A DNA stretch of 64,000 nt from Sphingopyxis sp. OAS728 (GTDB lineage: Bacteria; Pseudomonadota; Alphaproteobacteria; Sphingomonadales; Sphingomonadaceae). The notes beneath the pieces were generated by a model. That model was not told the DNA's origin and did not search any database. It saw only the letters and a list, made by a program, of their open reading frames with translations. Made by a program: the position numbers and the translations under genes. This document shows, piece after piece, positions 26,507 through 35,379 of the stretch (the first letter of the stretch is position 1; each line of letters opens with the position of its first letter). The stretch is from contig NZ_JADBDT010000001.1 in NCBI RefSeq assembly GCF_014873485.1, positions 310,001 to 374,000 on the forward strand, written 5' to 3'.

Positions 26507-27289
26507 ATGAAGATTGATTCCACCATATCAGCGGTCGTCACCGGCGGCGCCTCGGGTCTGGGCCGGGCTACCGCCGAAGCGCTGGCCGCCTCGGGCGTGA
26601 AGGTTGCGATTTTCGACATCAACGATGCACTTGGCGAGGAGGTCGCGGCGTCGATCGGCGGCCTGTTCGTCCATGTCGATATCACCGACGAGCAATCGGT
26701 GCTCGATGGCTATGCCAAGGCGCGCGCCGCGCATGGGCAGGAGCGCGTGTGCGTCCATTGCGCGATGACGTCGCGCCGCGGCAAGACGCTCGCCTATGAC
26801 AAGGAAATCGGCGGCTATCGCCGTACGCCCACCGCCGACTATGCCTTTGGCGTCGAGGGCATATTGACCGCGAGCTATCGCGTCGCGTCGATCTCAGCCG
26901 AAGGCATGGCGACCGTTCCCGAAATGGAAGACGGCGAACGCGGCGCGATCGTGCTCACCGCCTCGGTCGCGGCGCAGGATGGCCAGATCGGCCAAGTCAT
27001 CTATGGCTCGGCAAAGGCCGGCGTGAACGGCCTCGTCCTGCCGATGGCGCGCGATCTGATGGATCTGGGCATCCGGGTCAATTCGATCATGCCGGGCGTA
27101 TTCGGTACGCCGCTCCTCAACAATATGAACCCGAAGGTGAAGGAGAGCCTCGAGGCCTCTGTTCCCTTCCCCAAGCGGCTCGGCAAGGCCGAGGAATATG
27201 CGAGCCTCGCGATGGAGATGGTCCGCAACACCTATTTCAACGGACAGGCCGTGCGCCTCGACGGCGCGATAAGGATGGCCCCCCGCTAA
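26507..27289 (+). CDS. Short-chain dehydrogenase, 17beta-HSD10 / 3-hydroxyacyl-CoA dehydrogenase type 2-like
   Basis: 260 residues from ATG 26507 with GAGGAG upstream. The cofactor loop is TGGASGLG at residues 12-19. The serine of TASVAA and YGSAK complete the catalytic set, and the C-terminus (IMPGVFGTPLL, FPKRLGKAEEY, FNGQAVRLDGAIRMAPR) closely resembles 17beta-HSD10. The usual NAG motif is replaced (VHCAMTS) and the structural asparagine near residue 115 is not seen. It would oxidise 3-hydroxyacyl-CoA, the step between hydratase and thiolase. Confidence 0.88.
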   Translation: MKIDSTISAVVTGGASGLGRATAEALAASGVKVAIFDINDALGEEVAASIGGLFVHVDITDEQSVLDGYAKARAAHGQERVCVHCAMTSRRGKTLAYDKEIGGYRRTPTADYAFGVEGILTASYRVASISAEGMATVPEMEDGERGAIVLTASVAAQDGQIGQVIYGSAKAGVNGLVLPMARDLMDLGIRVNSIMPGVFGTPLLNNMNPKVKESLEASVPFPKRLGKAEEYASLAMEMVRNTYFNGQAVRLDGAIRMAPR

Positions 27290-27356
27290 ACTCCCCATCA
27301 ACGCGCTTTTCAATCGACTGACGATCTTCGAAGCTCTCCACGAAAGGATATTCACC

Positions 27357-28607
27357 ATGGCCGAGGCCTATATCATCGACGCCGTTCGTACCCCGCGCGG
27401 GGTCGGCAAACCGGGCAAGGGCGCGCTATCGCACCTGCATCCGCAGCATCTTGCCGCGACGGTGCTGGCTGCGATCCGCGACCGCAACAATCTCGACACT
27501 TCAACCGTCGACGACATCGTCTGGTCGACGTCGAGCCAGAACGGCAAGCAGGGCGGCGACCTCGGCCGCATGGCGGCGCTGTCGGCGGGTTATGACACCA
27601 AGGCCAGCGGCACGACGCTCGACCGCTTCTGTGGCGGCGGGATCAGCTCGGTGAATTTCGCCGCTGCCAGCGTGATGAGCGGCATGGAAGATTGCGTCAT
27701 CGCCGGCGGCACCGAGATGATGAGCTATACGACCGCTTTCGCCGCCGAACAGGCAAATGCCGGCCTGCCCCCGCGCCTGATGGGATCGGGTCACGAAGCG
27801 CTCGACGAAATCCACCCGCAATCGCATCAGGGCGTATGCGGCGACGCGATCGCGACGATCGAAGGCATCAGCCGCGAAGACCTTGATGCGCTCGCGCTTG
27901 TCAGCCAGCAGCGTGCCGACCGCGCGATCAAGGAAGGCCGCTTTGCCAAGTCGGTCGTGCCGGTCCTGAACACCGACGGCAGCGTCGCGCTCGACCATGA
28001 GGAATTTCCGCGCCCTGAAACGACCGCCGAGGGCCTTGCTTCGCTGAAGCCGGCCTTCACCGGCCTTGCCGACTTCGACCTTGGCGGCGGCTTCACCTTC
28101 CGCAAGCAGATCAACCGCCGCTATCCTGACGTAGAGATCCAGCATTTCCACCATGCCGGCAATTCGTCGGGCGTCGTCGATGGCGCAGCCGCGCTGCTGC
28201 TGACCTCGAAGGATTATGCCGACAAGCATGGCCTGAAGCCGCGCGCGCGCATCGTCGCCTATGCCAATATCGGCGACGATCCGACGCTGATGCTCAACGC
28301 CCCGGTTCCGGCGGCGAAGAAGGTGCTCGAAAAGGCCGGCCTGACGAAGGACGACATCGACGTCTGGGAGATCAACGAAGCCTTCTCGGTCGTCGCCGAA
28401 AAGTTCATCCGCGACCTCGATCTCGACCGCGAAAAGGTCAACATCAACGGCGGTGCGATGGCGCTCGGCCACCCCATCGGCGCGACGGGTTCGATCCTGA
28501 TCGGCACCGCTCTCGACGAACTCGAACGCTCGGGCGGCCGTTACGGCCTCGTCACCATGTGCGCCGCCGGCGGCATGGCGCCCGCGATCATCATCGAACG
28601 TATCTGA
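27357..28607 (+). CDS. Acetyl-CoA C-acyltransferase (thiolase)
   Basis: A 416-residue thiolase. The nucleophilic cysteine is in LDRFCGGGISSVNFAA near residue 90. The other catalytic motifs NEAFSV, GGAMALGHPIGATG and the second cysteine in MCAAGGM are present. It cleaves 3-ketoacyl-CoA with CoA to release acetyl- or propionyl-CoA. The ATG at 27357 follows GAAAGGA; the 67-nt gap after the SDR gene is small enough for one operon. It is more like degradative FadA/FadI enzymes than PhaA, but the substrate is not settled. Confidence 0.93.
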   Translation: MAEAYIIDAVRTPRGVGKPGKGALSHLHPQHLAATVLAAIRDRNNLDTSTVDDIVWSTSSQNGKQGGDLGRMAALSAGYDTKASGTTLDRFCGGGISSVNFAAASVMSGMEDCVIAGGTEMMSYTTAFAAEQANAGLPPRLMGSGHEALDEIHPQSHQGVCGDAIATIEGISREDLDALALVSQQRADRAIKEGRFAKSVVPVLNTDGSVALDHEEFPRPETTAEGLASLKPAFTGLADFDLGGGFTFRKQINRRYPDVEIQHFHHAGNSSGVVDGAAALLLTSKDYADKHGLKPRARIVAYANIGDDPTLMLNAPVPAAKKVLEKAGLTKDDIDVWEINEAFSVVAEKFIRDLDLDREKVNINGGAMALGHPIGATGSILIGTALDELERSGGRYGLVTMCAAGGMAPAIIIERI

Positions 28608-28623
28608 AAAACAGGAGAGCCAC

Positions 28624-29754
28624 GTGACCGGACCGCTGAAGGGTATCAGGATCATCGAATTTGCCGGCATTGGTCCCGGCCCCTTCTGCGGCATGATGCT
28701 CGCCGACCATGGCGCCGAGGTGATCCGCATCGATCGCCCCGGCGGCTTCATGGATCCGCGCGATCCGCTGAGCCGCAATCGCACCTCGATCGTGCTCGAC
28801 ATGAAAAATCCCGAGGCGGTGCAGATTGCGCGCGATCTTTGCAAAAGCGCCGACGGGATCATCGAGGGCTATCGGCCGGGCGTGATGGAGCGGCTCGGGC
28901 TCGGCCCCGAGGTGCTGCTCGCGGATAATCCGAAGCTCGTTTACGGGCGCATGACCGGCTGGGGTCAGTTCGGCCCCTATGCGCAGGCGGCGGGGCACGA
29001 CATCAATTATATCTCGTTGTCGGGCGTGCTCCACGGGATCGGGCGCGCGGGCGAAAAGCCAGTACCCCCCGCTAATTATGTCGGCGATTTCGGCGGCGGC
29101 GGGATGATGCTGGCGTTCGGCATGTCGAGCGCGCTTGTCCACGCCGCGCGCACCGGCGAGGGCCAGGTGATCGACTGCGCGATGACCGACGGTTCGGCGC
29201 TGCTCGCGGGGATGAGTTGGTGGTTCCATGCGGCCGGGCGGCTGCAGGATCAGGCAGGCGTTAACATGCTCGACGGCGGCGCGCATTTCTATGACAGCTA
29301 TGCCTGCGCCGACGGCAAGTTTATCTCGATCGGGTCGATCGAACCGCAATTCTACGCGCTGCTGCGCGAGAAGACCGGCCTCACCGACGACACCGACTTC
29401 GACGCGCAGATGGATCCGTCCAAATGGGGGCCGCTGAAGGAAAAGTTGACCGCGTTGTTCGCGACAAAGACGCGTGACGAATGGTGCGCGATCATGGAAA
29501 TGACCGACGTCTGCTTTGCGCCGATCCTGTCGCTGAGCGAGGCGCCGCAGCATCCGCACAATGTTGAGCGCGAGACGTTCCTGACCGTCGGTGGCGCGGT
29601 CCAGCCTGCTCCAGCGCCGCGCTATTCAGCGAGCGTCAACGACACCCCGCGTCCCGCGCCCGCGGTCGGCGCGGATAGTGAAGCGGTGTTGATCGGGCTG
29701 GGCTATGATGCAGAAAGGATCGCTGCGCTGCGCGATGGCGGCGCGGTGCGCTGA
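28624..29754 (+). CDS. CaiB/BaiF-type CoA-transferase or 2-methylacyl-CoA racemase
   Basis: A 376-residue family III CoA-transferase/racemase. It begins GPLKGIRIIEFAGIGPGPFCGMMLADHGAEVIRID, and has DMKNPEA, YRPGVMERLGLGPE and GRMTGWGQFGPYA, in the order seen in alpha-methylacyl-CoA racemase. In racemases a histidine and an aspartate act near GHDINY, which is present at about residue 126. Either CoA activation or epimerisation of a 2-methyl branch would fit a cluster for branched substrates. The start is GTG 28624 with AGGAGAG in front. Confidence 0.9.
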   Translation: MTGPLKGIRIIEFAGIGPGPFCGMMLADHGAEVIRIDRPGGFMDPRDPLSRNRTSIVLDMKNPEAVQIARDLCKSADGIIEGYRPGVMERLGLGPEVLLADNPKLVYGRMTGWGQFGPYAQAAGHDINYISLSGVLHGIGRAGEKPVPPANYVGDFGGGGMMLAFGMSSALVHAARTGEGQVIDCAMTDGSALLAGMSWWFHAAGRLQDQAGVNMLDGGAHFYDSYACADGKFISIGSIEPQFYALLREKTGLTDDTDFDAQMDPSKWGPLKEKLTALFATKTRDEWCAIMEMTDVCFAPILSLSEAPQHPHNVERETFLTVGGAVQPAPAPRYSASVNDTPRPAPAVGADSEAVLIGLGYDAERIAALRDGGAVR

Positions 29755-29757
29755 CGT

Positions 29758-30459
29758 TCACGCGCCGCGCGCGGTCATCGCTTCCCAGAGGCCGCGCCCG
29801 CCGAGGCCCGCCACTTGGCGACCAAGGCGCTGCGCCCAATAGGCATCGTTGCCGTGGGCGGTGCGCCAGCGCATCAGCGGGATTGTAACACGGTTGAGGT
29901 CATATTCCTCGGTGAAGCCGATAGCGCCATGCACCTGATGCGCGATGGCGGTGACGACGCCGACGGCGCGGTTGGCGCGTAGTTTTGCAGCAGCAATCTC
30001 CAAGTCGGCCGCCGTCGCATCGAGGCCCACTGTGTCGAGCCGCGCGGCGAGTGCTGCTGCGGCGGCTTCGACCGCGCGGACTTCGCAGGCCATGACCGCG
30101 AGCGATTGCTGCACCGCCTGAAATTTGCCCAGCGGGCGACCGAACTGCTGGCGGGTGTTCACATGCTCGATCGACAACGCGAGCGCCTGCCCCATTGCGC
30201 CCGCCATCATGCTGACGGTTGCCGCTGGTTGCAGCGCTTCAACAGCGATGAGTTCGGCGACCGGGAGATCGGGAGCAAGCACGCCTGCGATTTGTAATAC
30301 CGCATTCGCATCGCCCCAGTCGCCGCCGAAACCGCCCTGCTCTTCCGGGACGAGCAAGAGGCTGAAGCCCGCCTCCTCGACCGGTGCGATGCCTGCGGTC
30401 GCGGCTTCGGCGAACACGGCGCGCGCAGTATCGCAGAGCATCTCTCGTGCCGCGCTCAT
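29758..30459 (-). CDS. Acyl-CoA dehydrogenase lacking the middle beta domain
   Basis: Only 233 residues. The N-terminal helical part includes EEQGGFGGDWGDANAV and LAPDLPVAELI up to about residue 75. It then passes directly into the C-terminal helical domain (ALALSIEHVNTRQQFGRPLGKFQAVQQ, VHGAIGFTEEY). The roughly 100-residue beta domain that carries TEPxxGSD is absent, with no sign of a frameshift. The gene overlaps the preceding full-length ACAD as ATGA. It may be a non-catalytic subunit of a heteromer, or a functional remnant. It converges on the CoA-transferase gene. Confidence 0.82.
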   Translation of the reverse strand: MSAAREMLCDTARAVFAEAATAGIAPVEEAGFSLLLVPEEQGGFGGDWGDANAVLQIAGVLAPDLPVAELIAVEALQPAATVSMMAGAMGQALALSIEHVNTRQQFGRPLGKFQAVQQSLAVMACEVRAVEAAAAALAARLDTVGLDATAADLEIAAAKLRANRAVGVVTAIAHQVHGAIGFTEEYDLNRVTIPLMRWRTAHGNDAYWAQRLGRQVAGLGGRGLWEAMTARGA

Positions 30460-31595
30460 CGGAGGCCCAATCCGCGTGCGATGATCCCGCGGATCACTTC
30501 GCGCGTGCCGCCGCGCAGCGAAAAGCTCGGCGAAGCAATGAGCAGCGCGCGGAGCAGCTTTGCGAGATCATCTTCATCGCCCCAGCCGCAGTCGACGATC
30601 GCCTGCACACGCCTGGGCATATCCTGTTCGAACGCGTTGCCGAGTTCCTTGACCACCGACGCCTCGACCATCGGGTCTTCGCCGGCCGCAAGCTTCGCAG
30701 CGGTCGACATCGACAGTTGGCGCAGCGTCCACATTTCGGCGGCGAGTTCGCCGATCAGCGTTGCAATCGCCGGAGCAGGTTCGGGGCCGGCTGCATCGAT
30801 CAGCGCGACAAACAGCGCATGGCTCGACAGATAGCGTTCGGGGCCCGAGCGTTCGAGCCCGAGTTCGGCGGTGACCTGTTTCCACCCCTGCCCCCGCTCG
30901 CCGACGAGGGCGCCATGCGGTACGAGCACATCGTCGAAAAAAACCTCGTTGAAGTCGTGATGACCCGCCATGTCGATGATCGGAAGGATGGCGATGCCCG
31001 GTGTGTCGAGATCGATCAGCAACTGGCTGAGCCCGGCGTTGCGTTCGCTCCCCTCCTCGGTGCGGACGAGCGCGAGCATGATATGCGAGAAGTGCGCCCC
31101 GGTGGTCCAGATCTTCTGACCGTTGATCCGCCAGCCTTCCGCTGTTTCACGTGCAGTTGTCCGCACCCCCGCGAGATCGGAACCCGCGCCCGGTTCGGAC
31201 AGGCCGATGCAGGCGTAGAGTTCGCCCTTCGCAATACCGGGCAGATAGCGCTGGCGCTGTTCCTCGCTGCCATAACGGAGGATCAGCGGCCCGGTCTGGC
31301 GATCGGCAATCCAGTGCGCGCCGACCGGTGCTCCCGCCGCCAGCAACTCCTCGATCACCACATAGCGCTCAAGTGGGTGGCGATCGCCGCCGCCGTAACG
31401 CTTCGGAAGTGTCATGCCGACATAGCCCGCCGCGCCGAGCGCGTGGCTGAAATCGGCATCGAAACTCGCCCAGCAGTTCGCCCGCGCTACCACGTCGCCC
31501 TGCGGCTGGTTCACCGCAAGCCAGCTCCGCAAATCGGCACGCAGTGCGGCAATGTCGCCGGGTGGATCGAAGGGATAGAGCGCAAAGCCTTGCAT
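30456..31595 (-). CDS. Acyl-CoA dehydrogenase, full-length partner
   Basis: 379 residues from ATG 31595; ATG 31613 is an alternative. It has LPKRYGGGDRHPLERYVV, CIGLSEPGAGSDLAGVRT, NGQKIWTTGAHFS, and a C-terminal LRGGTREVIRGIIAR where glycine replaces the YEGT glutamate. The gene is coupled by a 4-nt overlap to the 233-residue ACAD. The start region is divergent from the crotonase gene with about 50 nt between, too short for two independent large promoters. The pair probably forms one mixed enzyme. Confidence 0.9.
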   Translation of the reverse strand: MQGFALYPFDPPGDIAALRADLRSWLAVNQPQGDVVARANCWASFDADFSHALGAAGYVGMTLPKRYGGGDRHPLERYVVIEELLAAGAPVGAHWIADRQTGPLILRYGSEEQRQRYLPGIAKGELYACIGLSEPGAGSDLAGVRTTARETAEGWRINGQKIWTTGAHFSHIMLALVRTEEGSERNAGLSQLLIDLDTPGIAILPIIDMAGHHDFNEVFFDDVLVPHGALVGERGQGWKQVTAELGLERSGPERYLSSHALFVALIDAAGPEPAPAIATLIGELAAEMWTLRQLSMSTAAKLAAGEDPMVEASVVKELGNAFEQDMPRRVQAIVDCGWGDEDDLAKLLRALLIASPSFSLRGGTREVIRGIIARGLGLR

Positions 31596-31646
31596 GTCGC
31601 ACCAGCCATGCAATAGCTTTGGTTAGGCAGCAAAGGATAATTGAAG

Positions 31647-32450
31647 ATGGGCGAATTTCTGAGTGTCGAGCGGCGGGGCAAGATCGCGATCCTGACGATG
31701 ATCAAGCCGGAGAGCATGAACGCAATCGGCACGCACGAAGACTGCCAGGACATCATCGATACGCTGCGCACCCTCGGCGACGACCGTAGTGTCAGCGCGA
31801 TCATCCTGACCGGCAGCGGCAAGGCATTCAGCGCCGGTGGGAACCTGAAAGGCATGCAGGATCGCACCGGCATCGGCGTGCTCGACCAGCCCGATTCCAC
31901 CCGCGCCAATTATCGCAAGGGCGTGCAGGCGGTGATCCGCGCACTGATGGACTGCGAGGTGCCGATGATCGCCGCGGTCAACGGCCATGCGATCGGGCTT
32001 GGCGCCGACCTCGCCTGCACCTGCGACATCCGCATCGCGGCCGAAAGCGCCAAATTCGCCTGCAGCTTCATCAAGGTCGGGATCGTCCCCGGTGACGGCG
32101 GTGCATGGCTGCTGCAAAAGATACTCGGCTATCCGCGTGCCGCCGAACTCTTCCTGACCGGCGACCGCTTTGACGCAGCACAGGCAAAGGAATATGGTCT
32201 GGTCACGGACGTCGTGCCCGATGCGGAACTGCTCGACCGTGCAATCGCCATTGCCGAGCGGATCGTCTGCAACCCGCCCCGCGCGCTGCGTCTGACGAAA
32301 CGCCTGCTCCGCGAGGCGCAGCACAGCCGGATGAGCGATATTTTGGAACTCAGCGCAGCCTATCAGGCGATCGTCCACGAAACCGCGGATAACCGCGAGG
32401 CGATCAATGCCTTTGTCGAAAAACGTCCCCCCGTGTTTACAGGAGAATGA
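31647..32450 (+). CDS. Enoyl-CoA hydratase/isomerase family protein (crotonase fold)
   Basis: 267 residues from ATG 31647; a TTG at 31641 is also possible. The oxyanion-hole motifs SAGGNLKGM and GHAIGLGADLACTCDIRIA are present. Of the two glutamates of true hydratases, one is aspartate (GADLA) and the other position is phenylalanine (CSFIKVGIVPGDGG), so a simple hydratase reaction is doubtful and an isomerase or another crotonase reaction using the aspartate of PGDGG is possible. The stop overlaps the phosphatase start as ATGA. Confidence 0.87.
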   Translation: MGEFLSVERRGKIAILTMIKPESMNAIGTHEDCQDIIDTLRTLGDDRSVSAIILTGSGKAFSAGGNLKGMQDRTGIGVLDQPDSTRANYRKGVQAVIRALMDCEVPMIAAVNGHAIGLGADLACTCDIRIAAESAKFACSFIKVGIVPGDGGAWLLQKILGYPRAAELFLTGDRFDAAQAKEYGLVTDVVPDAELLDRAIAIAERIVCNPPRALRLTKRLLREAQHSRMSDILELSAAYQAIVHETADNREAINAFVEKRPPVFTGE

Positions 32451-33232
32451 CCATGCTCGCCGAGCGTGTCCTGCCGCTGTCCGGCATCCACAATTTTCGC
32501 GACTATGGCGGCTATGCCGTCGAGGGTGGCGGGCGGCTCCGCGAGGCGATGCTGTGGCGCTCGGCGCACCATGAGGCGGCGACCGACGAGGATCTCTACG
32601 CGCTCGACGCGCTCGGGCTCGAAACGGTGGTTGACCTGCGCGGCGACGACGAGCGCGAGCTGCATCCTTGCCGGCGCAGCGAGAGCTTTTCGGCGCGCGT
32701 GCTGTTCGCGGGCGGCGTGACCGCCGGGCTCGCGCCGCATCTGCAGGCCGCGGGCGGGACGATCGATGTCGAGACGGCCCGTGAGCGGATGATCGATACC
32801 TATGCCGGCATGCCCTATCGTCCCGCGTTGGTCGCGACGCTGCGGCTCTATCTGGCGGCGCTCGCCGAATATGATGCGCCGAGCCTTGTTCATTGCGTGG
32901 CGGGCAAGGATCGCACCGGTTTCGCCGTCGCTATCGTTCACCGGCTGCTCGGCGTCCATGAGGACGATCTGATGCAGGATTATCTGCTGACCAACACCGC
33001 GGGCAAGATCGAGGAACGCATCGCGCAGGGCGCGGCGCATATCCGGTCACGTTACGGCGCCGAAATCCATGACGATGCGATCCGCGCGTTGATGTCGGTC
33101 AACCCTGCTTACCTCGACGCCGCACTCGCGACGGTGCGGCGCGACCATGGCGATATCCCGACCTATGCCGAGGCGGTGCTGAACTTCACCCCCGCCATGC
33201 GCGAGGCGCTGACCGACCGGTTGGTGGTGTAA
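32447..33232 (+). CDS. Tyrosine/dual-specificity protein phosphatase
   Basis: A 261-residue phosphatase with the P-loop HCVAGKDRTG near residue 149, where the cysteine is the nucleophile and the arginine binds phosphate; the extra K-D before R is typical of the bacterial Tyr_phosphatase3 family, which includes phosphoinositide-active members. The N-terminus NFRDYGGYAVEGGGRLREAMLWRSA is also characteristic. It is translationally coupled to the crotonase gene, an odd partner. Whether it acts on proteins or on lipids cannot be told. Confidence 0.88.
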   Translation: MTMLAERVLPLSGIHNFRDYGGYAVEGGGRLREAMLWRSAHHEAATDEDLYALDALGLETVVDLRGDDERELHPCRRSESFSARVLFAGGVTAGLAPHLQAAGGTIDVETARERMIDTYAGMPYRPALVATLRLYLAALAEYDAPSLVHCVAGKDRTGFAVAIVHRLLGVHEDDLMQDYLLTNTAGKIEERIAQGAAHIRSRYGAEIHDDAIRALMSVNPAYLDAALATVRRDHGDIPTYAEAVLNFTPAMREALTDRLVV

Positions 33233-33236
33233 GGGC

Positions 33237-34571
33237 CTATTGGCCCTTCACCAGCACCCCGCCCTTCACCACCGCATCGACGCTTTCGAGCTGGCGCACG
33301 TCGGTCAGCGGATTGCCGTCGACCGCGACGATATCGGCGTAGCGGCCGACCGCAATCGCACCGACATCCTTCTCGCGGCCGAGCGCCTCGGCAGCATTCT
33401 TCGTCGCCGCCTGGATCGCCTGCAGCGGGGTCATCCCATATTCGACCATGACGCGGAACTGCTTGCCGACGTCGCCGTGCGGCATCACACCGGCGTCCGA
33501 ACCGAACACCATGCGCACGCCAGCCTTTACCGCCTTGCGGAAATTGTCGCGCTGGATCTGAGCCACCTCGCGGTCCTTGCGGAGGTTGTCCTCGAGCACG
33601 CCGTTCTTCGCGCCTTCGGCCTGCGTATATTCGGTGTTGTAGATGTCCATCGAGAACCACACGGGCTGTTTGCGCGCGACCGCCATGCGGATGCCTTCGT
33701 CGTCGACAAGGCTGACATGCTCGATCGTATCGATGCCGGCAGCAATCGCGGCGCGGATGCCCGACGCACCGTGCGCGTGCGCGGCGACGCGGAGGCCCCA
33801 TTGGTGCGCCTCGTCGGCGATCGCGGCGAGCTCACGTTCGGAGACCTGCAACTGGCCGGGCTCGGTGTTGCGCGAAAAGACGCCGCCGGTCGCGCAGACC
33901 TTGATGACCTCGGCACCATATTTGCGCTGGCGACGCACTTGGTAGCGGAGTTCCTCGGGCGTATCGCCGATCCCTTCTTCCTTGCCATCCTTCTTTTCGA
34001 GGCTAGGCGGCAGGAAGGTGCTGTCGCAATGCCCGCCGGTCGCGCCGAGCGCATAGCCCGCGGGCACGATGCGCGGACCGGTGGCATAGCCCGCGTCGAT
34101 TGCCTGCTTTAGCCCGATGTCGTTGCGGTCACTCGACCCGACGTTGCGCACCGTAGTGAATCCCGCGCCGAGCATGTCATTGGCATTTTTGACCGCAGTC
34201 ATGCCCCAGAAACTGTCGGTAAATTCGAGCCCGCGGTAGCCGCCAATGTCGGCGGGGCCGTCGAGATGGACGTGCATGTCGATGAGGCCCGGAAGCAAGG
34301 TCTTGTCGCCGAGATCGACATGTTTGACGTTCGATCCCCAGCGGACAGTGCGCGCGTCGGCGATGTTCGTGATACGGCCGTCGGCGCCGACAAAGATCGC
34401 GGGAAATTCGACCGTCTTGCCGGTCAGAACGTCCACGTAACGCGCAGCGGTGATCACCGTCTGTCCAGTCGCTTCCTGCGCCTGTGCAGGAGCGATGGCG
34501 GCGGCGAAAAGCGCCGTCGAGCCCAAAGCGATTCCCCGCAGAAAACTGCCTAACTTCACTCGCGATTGCAT
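33237..34571 (-). CDS. Secreted amidohydrolase (Xaa-Pro dipeptidase-like)
   Basis: 444 residues from ATG 34571, giving a signal peptide (MQSRVKLGSFLRGIALGSTALFAAAIAPAQA). The metal-dependent amidohydrolase domain has LLPGLIDMHVHLDGP, EVIKVCATGGVFS with a likely bridging lysine, HAHGASGI, and FGSDAGVMPHG. Relatives hydrolyse Xaa-Arg/Lys or Xaa-Pro dipeptides or carboxy-linked amides in the periplasm. It converges tail to tail on the phosphatase gene, 4 nt apart. The substrate is not predicted. Confidence 0.9.
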   Translation of the reverse strand: MQSRVKLGSFLRGIALGSTALFAAAIAPAQAQEATGQTVITAARYVDVLTGKTVEFPAIFVGADGRITNIADARTVRWGSNVKHVDLGDKTLLPGLIDMHVHLDGPADIGGYRGLEFTDSFWGMTAVKNANDMLGAGFTTVRNVGSSDRNDIGLKQAIDAGYATGPRIVPAGYALGATGGHCDSTFLPPSLEKKDGKEEGIGDTPEELRYQVRRQRKYGAEVIKVCATGGVFSRNTEPGQLQVSERELAAIADEAHQWGLRVAAHAHGASGIRAAIAAGIDTIEHVSLVDDEGIRMAVARKQPVWFSMDIYNTEYTQAEGAKNGVLEDNLRKDREVAQIQRDNFRKAVKAGVRMVFGSDAGVMPHGDVGKQFRVMVEYGMTPLQAIQAATKNAAEALGREKDVGAIAVGRYADIVAVDGNPLTDVRQLESVDAVVKGGVLVKGQ

Positions 34572-34644
34572 GTTTGACCCGCCTGTTGTTGGTGCCCGCA
34601 AACTCAATGGCAAACCGCCGTAAAATAGGACAGCGGAAAATGCG

Positions 34645-35379
34645 TCAGGTGGCGATCTTGTGCTGCGCAAGATAGTCGTAACCGGGGCGGCAGGCACCCG
34701 CGACCGCTTGCTCGTCGGCAGTCAGCGCTGGGACCGGCTTGTCCGGGGCGCCAAAGCCCGTGCTCGATGCGACCGCGTCGTACCAATGCGACGCCCAGAC
34801 GCCGTCGGTGTCGTGAATGCCGGCCTTCCAGCGCAGCATCGCCGGATCCCAATCGATGCCGAGTGCGGCGCACAATTTTTGCAGCATCGCGGGCGGGTCG
34901 CGCAAGATATCGGCGCTGTCGATCACGGGTGGCGCGTGACCGAGCCGGTCGGCTTCGCGGTCGAAAAATTCGACCTGCTTGTCGGTACCGAGATGGTCGG
35001 GGCGCACCGATACGCGTTTCGCGGCATAGCTGGCGACGACGCGGGCGGGGTCGCGGATCAGGAAGGCGTGGCGTAGACCCGGCAGGTCGTCGTGCGCGAT
35101 TCCGCCGACCATATGGTGCGCCATATGCTTCTGGTACCAGATCGGCGCACCGGTCGGGCAAGGGCCGGTCATCGTCCGCGCGACGCCGTGCCAGTCGCAG
35201 TCCATCGACGCCATCACCGCATCCATCATCGGCTGCGGGTCGCCGGTCTCTTTTAGATATGCGCCATAGAATGGTTCATCGCTGACATGGGTGTCGGCCC
35301 GGGCGCCGAAGCTGCGCATCATCGCGGTCGAGAGGTTGCGCGGCCCCGACCACATCGCAATGCGGATGCAATCGGTCAC
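34645..35379 (-). CDS. Sulfotransferase-like P-loop protein
   Basis: 244 residues from GTG 35379, overlapping the aminotransferase stop as GTGA. The N-terminal MWSGPRNLSTAMMRSF resembles the PAPS 5'-phosphosulfate loop (PRSGTT-like) and HAFLIRDPARVVASYA resembles the 3'-phosphate loop. The body contains DEPFYGAYLK and HDTDGVWASHWYDAV. It looks like the N-terminal part of plant branched-chain-aminotransferase-like proteins, whose C-terminal part matches the neighbouring gene. The reaction is unknown; it may not be a true sulfotransferase. Confidence 0.8.
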   Translation of the reverse strand: MTDCIRIAMWSGPRNLSTAMMRSFGARADTHVSDEPFYGAYLKETGDPQPMMDAVMASMDCDWHGVARTMTGPCPTGAPIWYQKHMAHHMVGGIAHDDLPGLRHAFLIRDPARVVASYAAKRVSVRPDHLGTDKQVEFFDREADRLGHAPPVIDSADILRDPPAMLQKLCAALGIDWDPAMLRWKAGIHDTDGVWASHWYDAVASSTGFGAPDKPVPALTADEQAVAGACRPGYDYLAQHKIAT

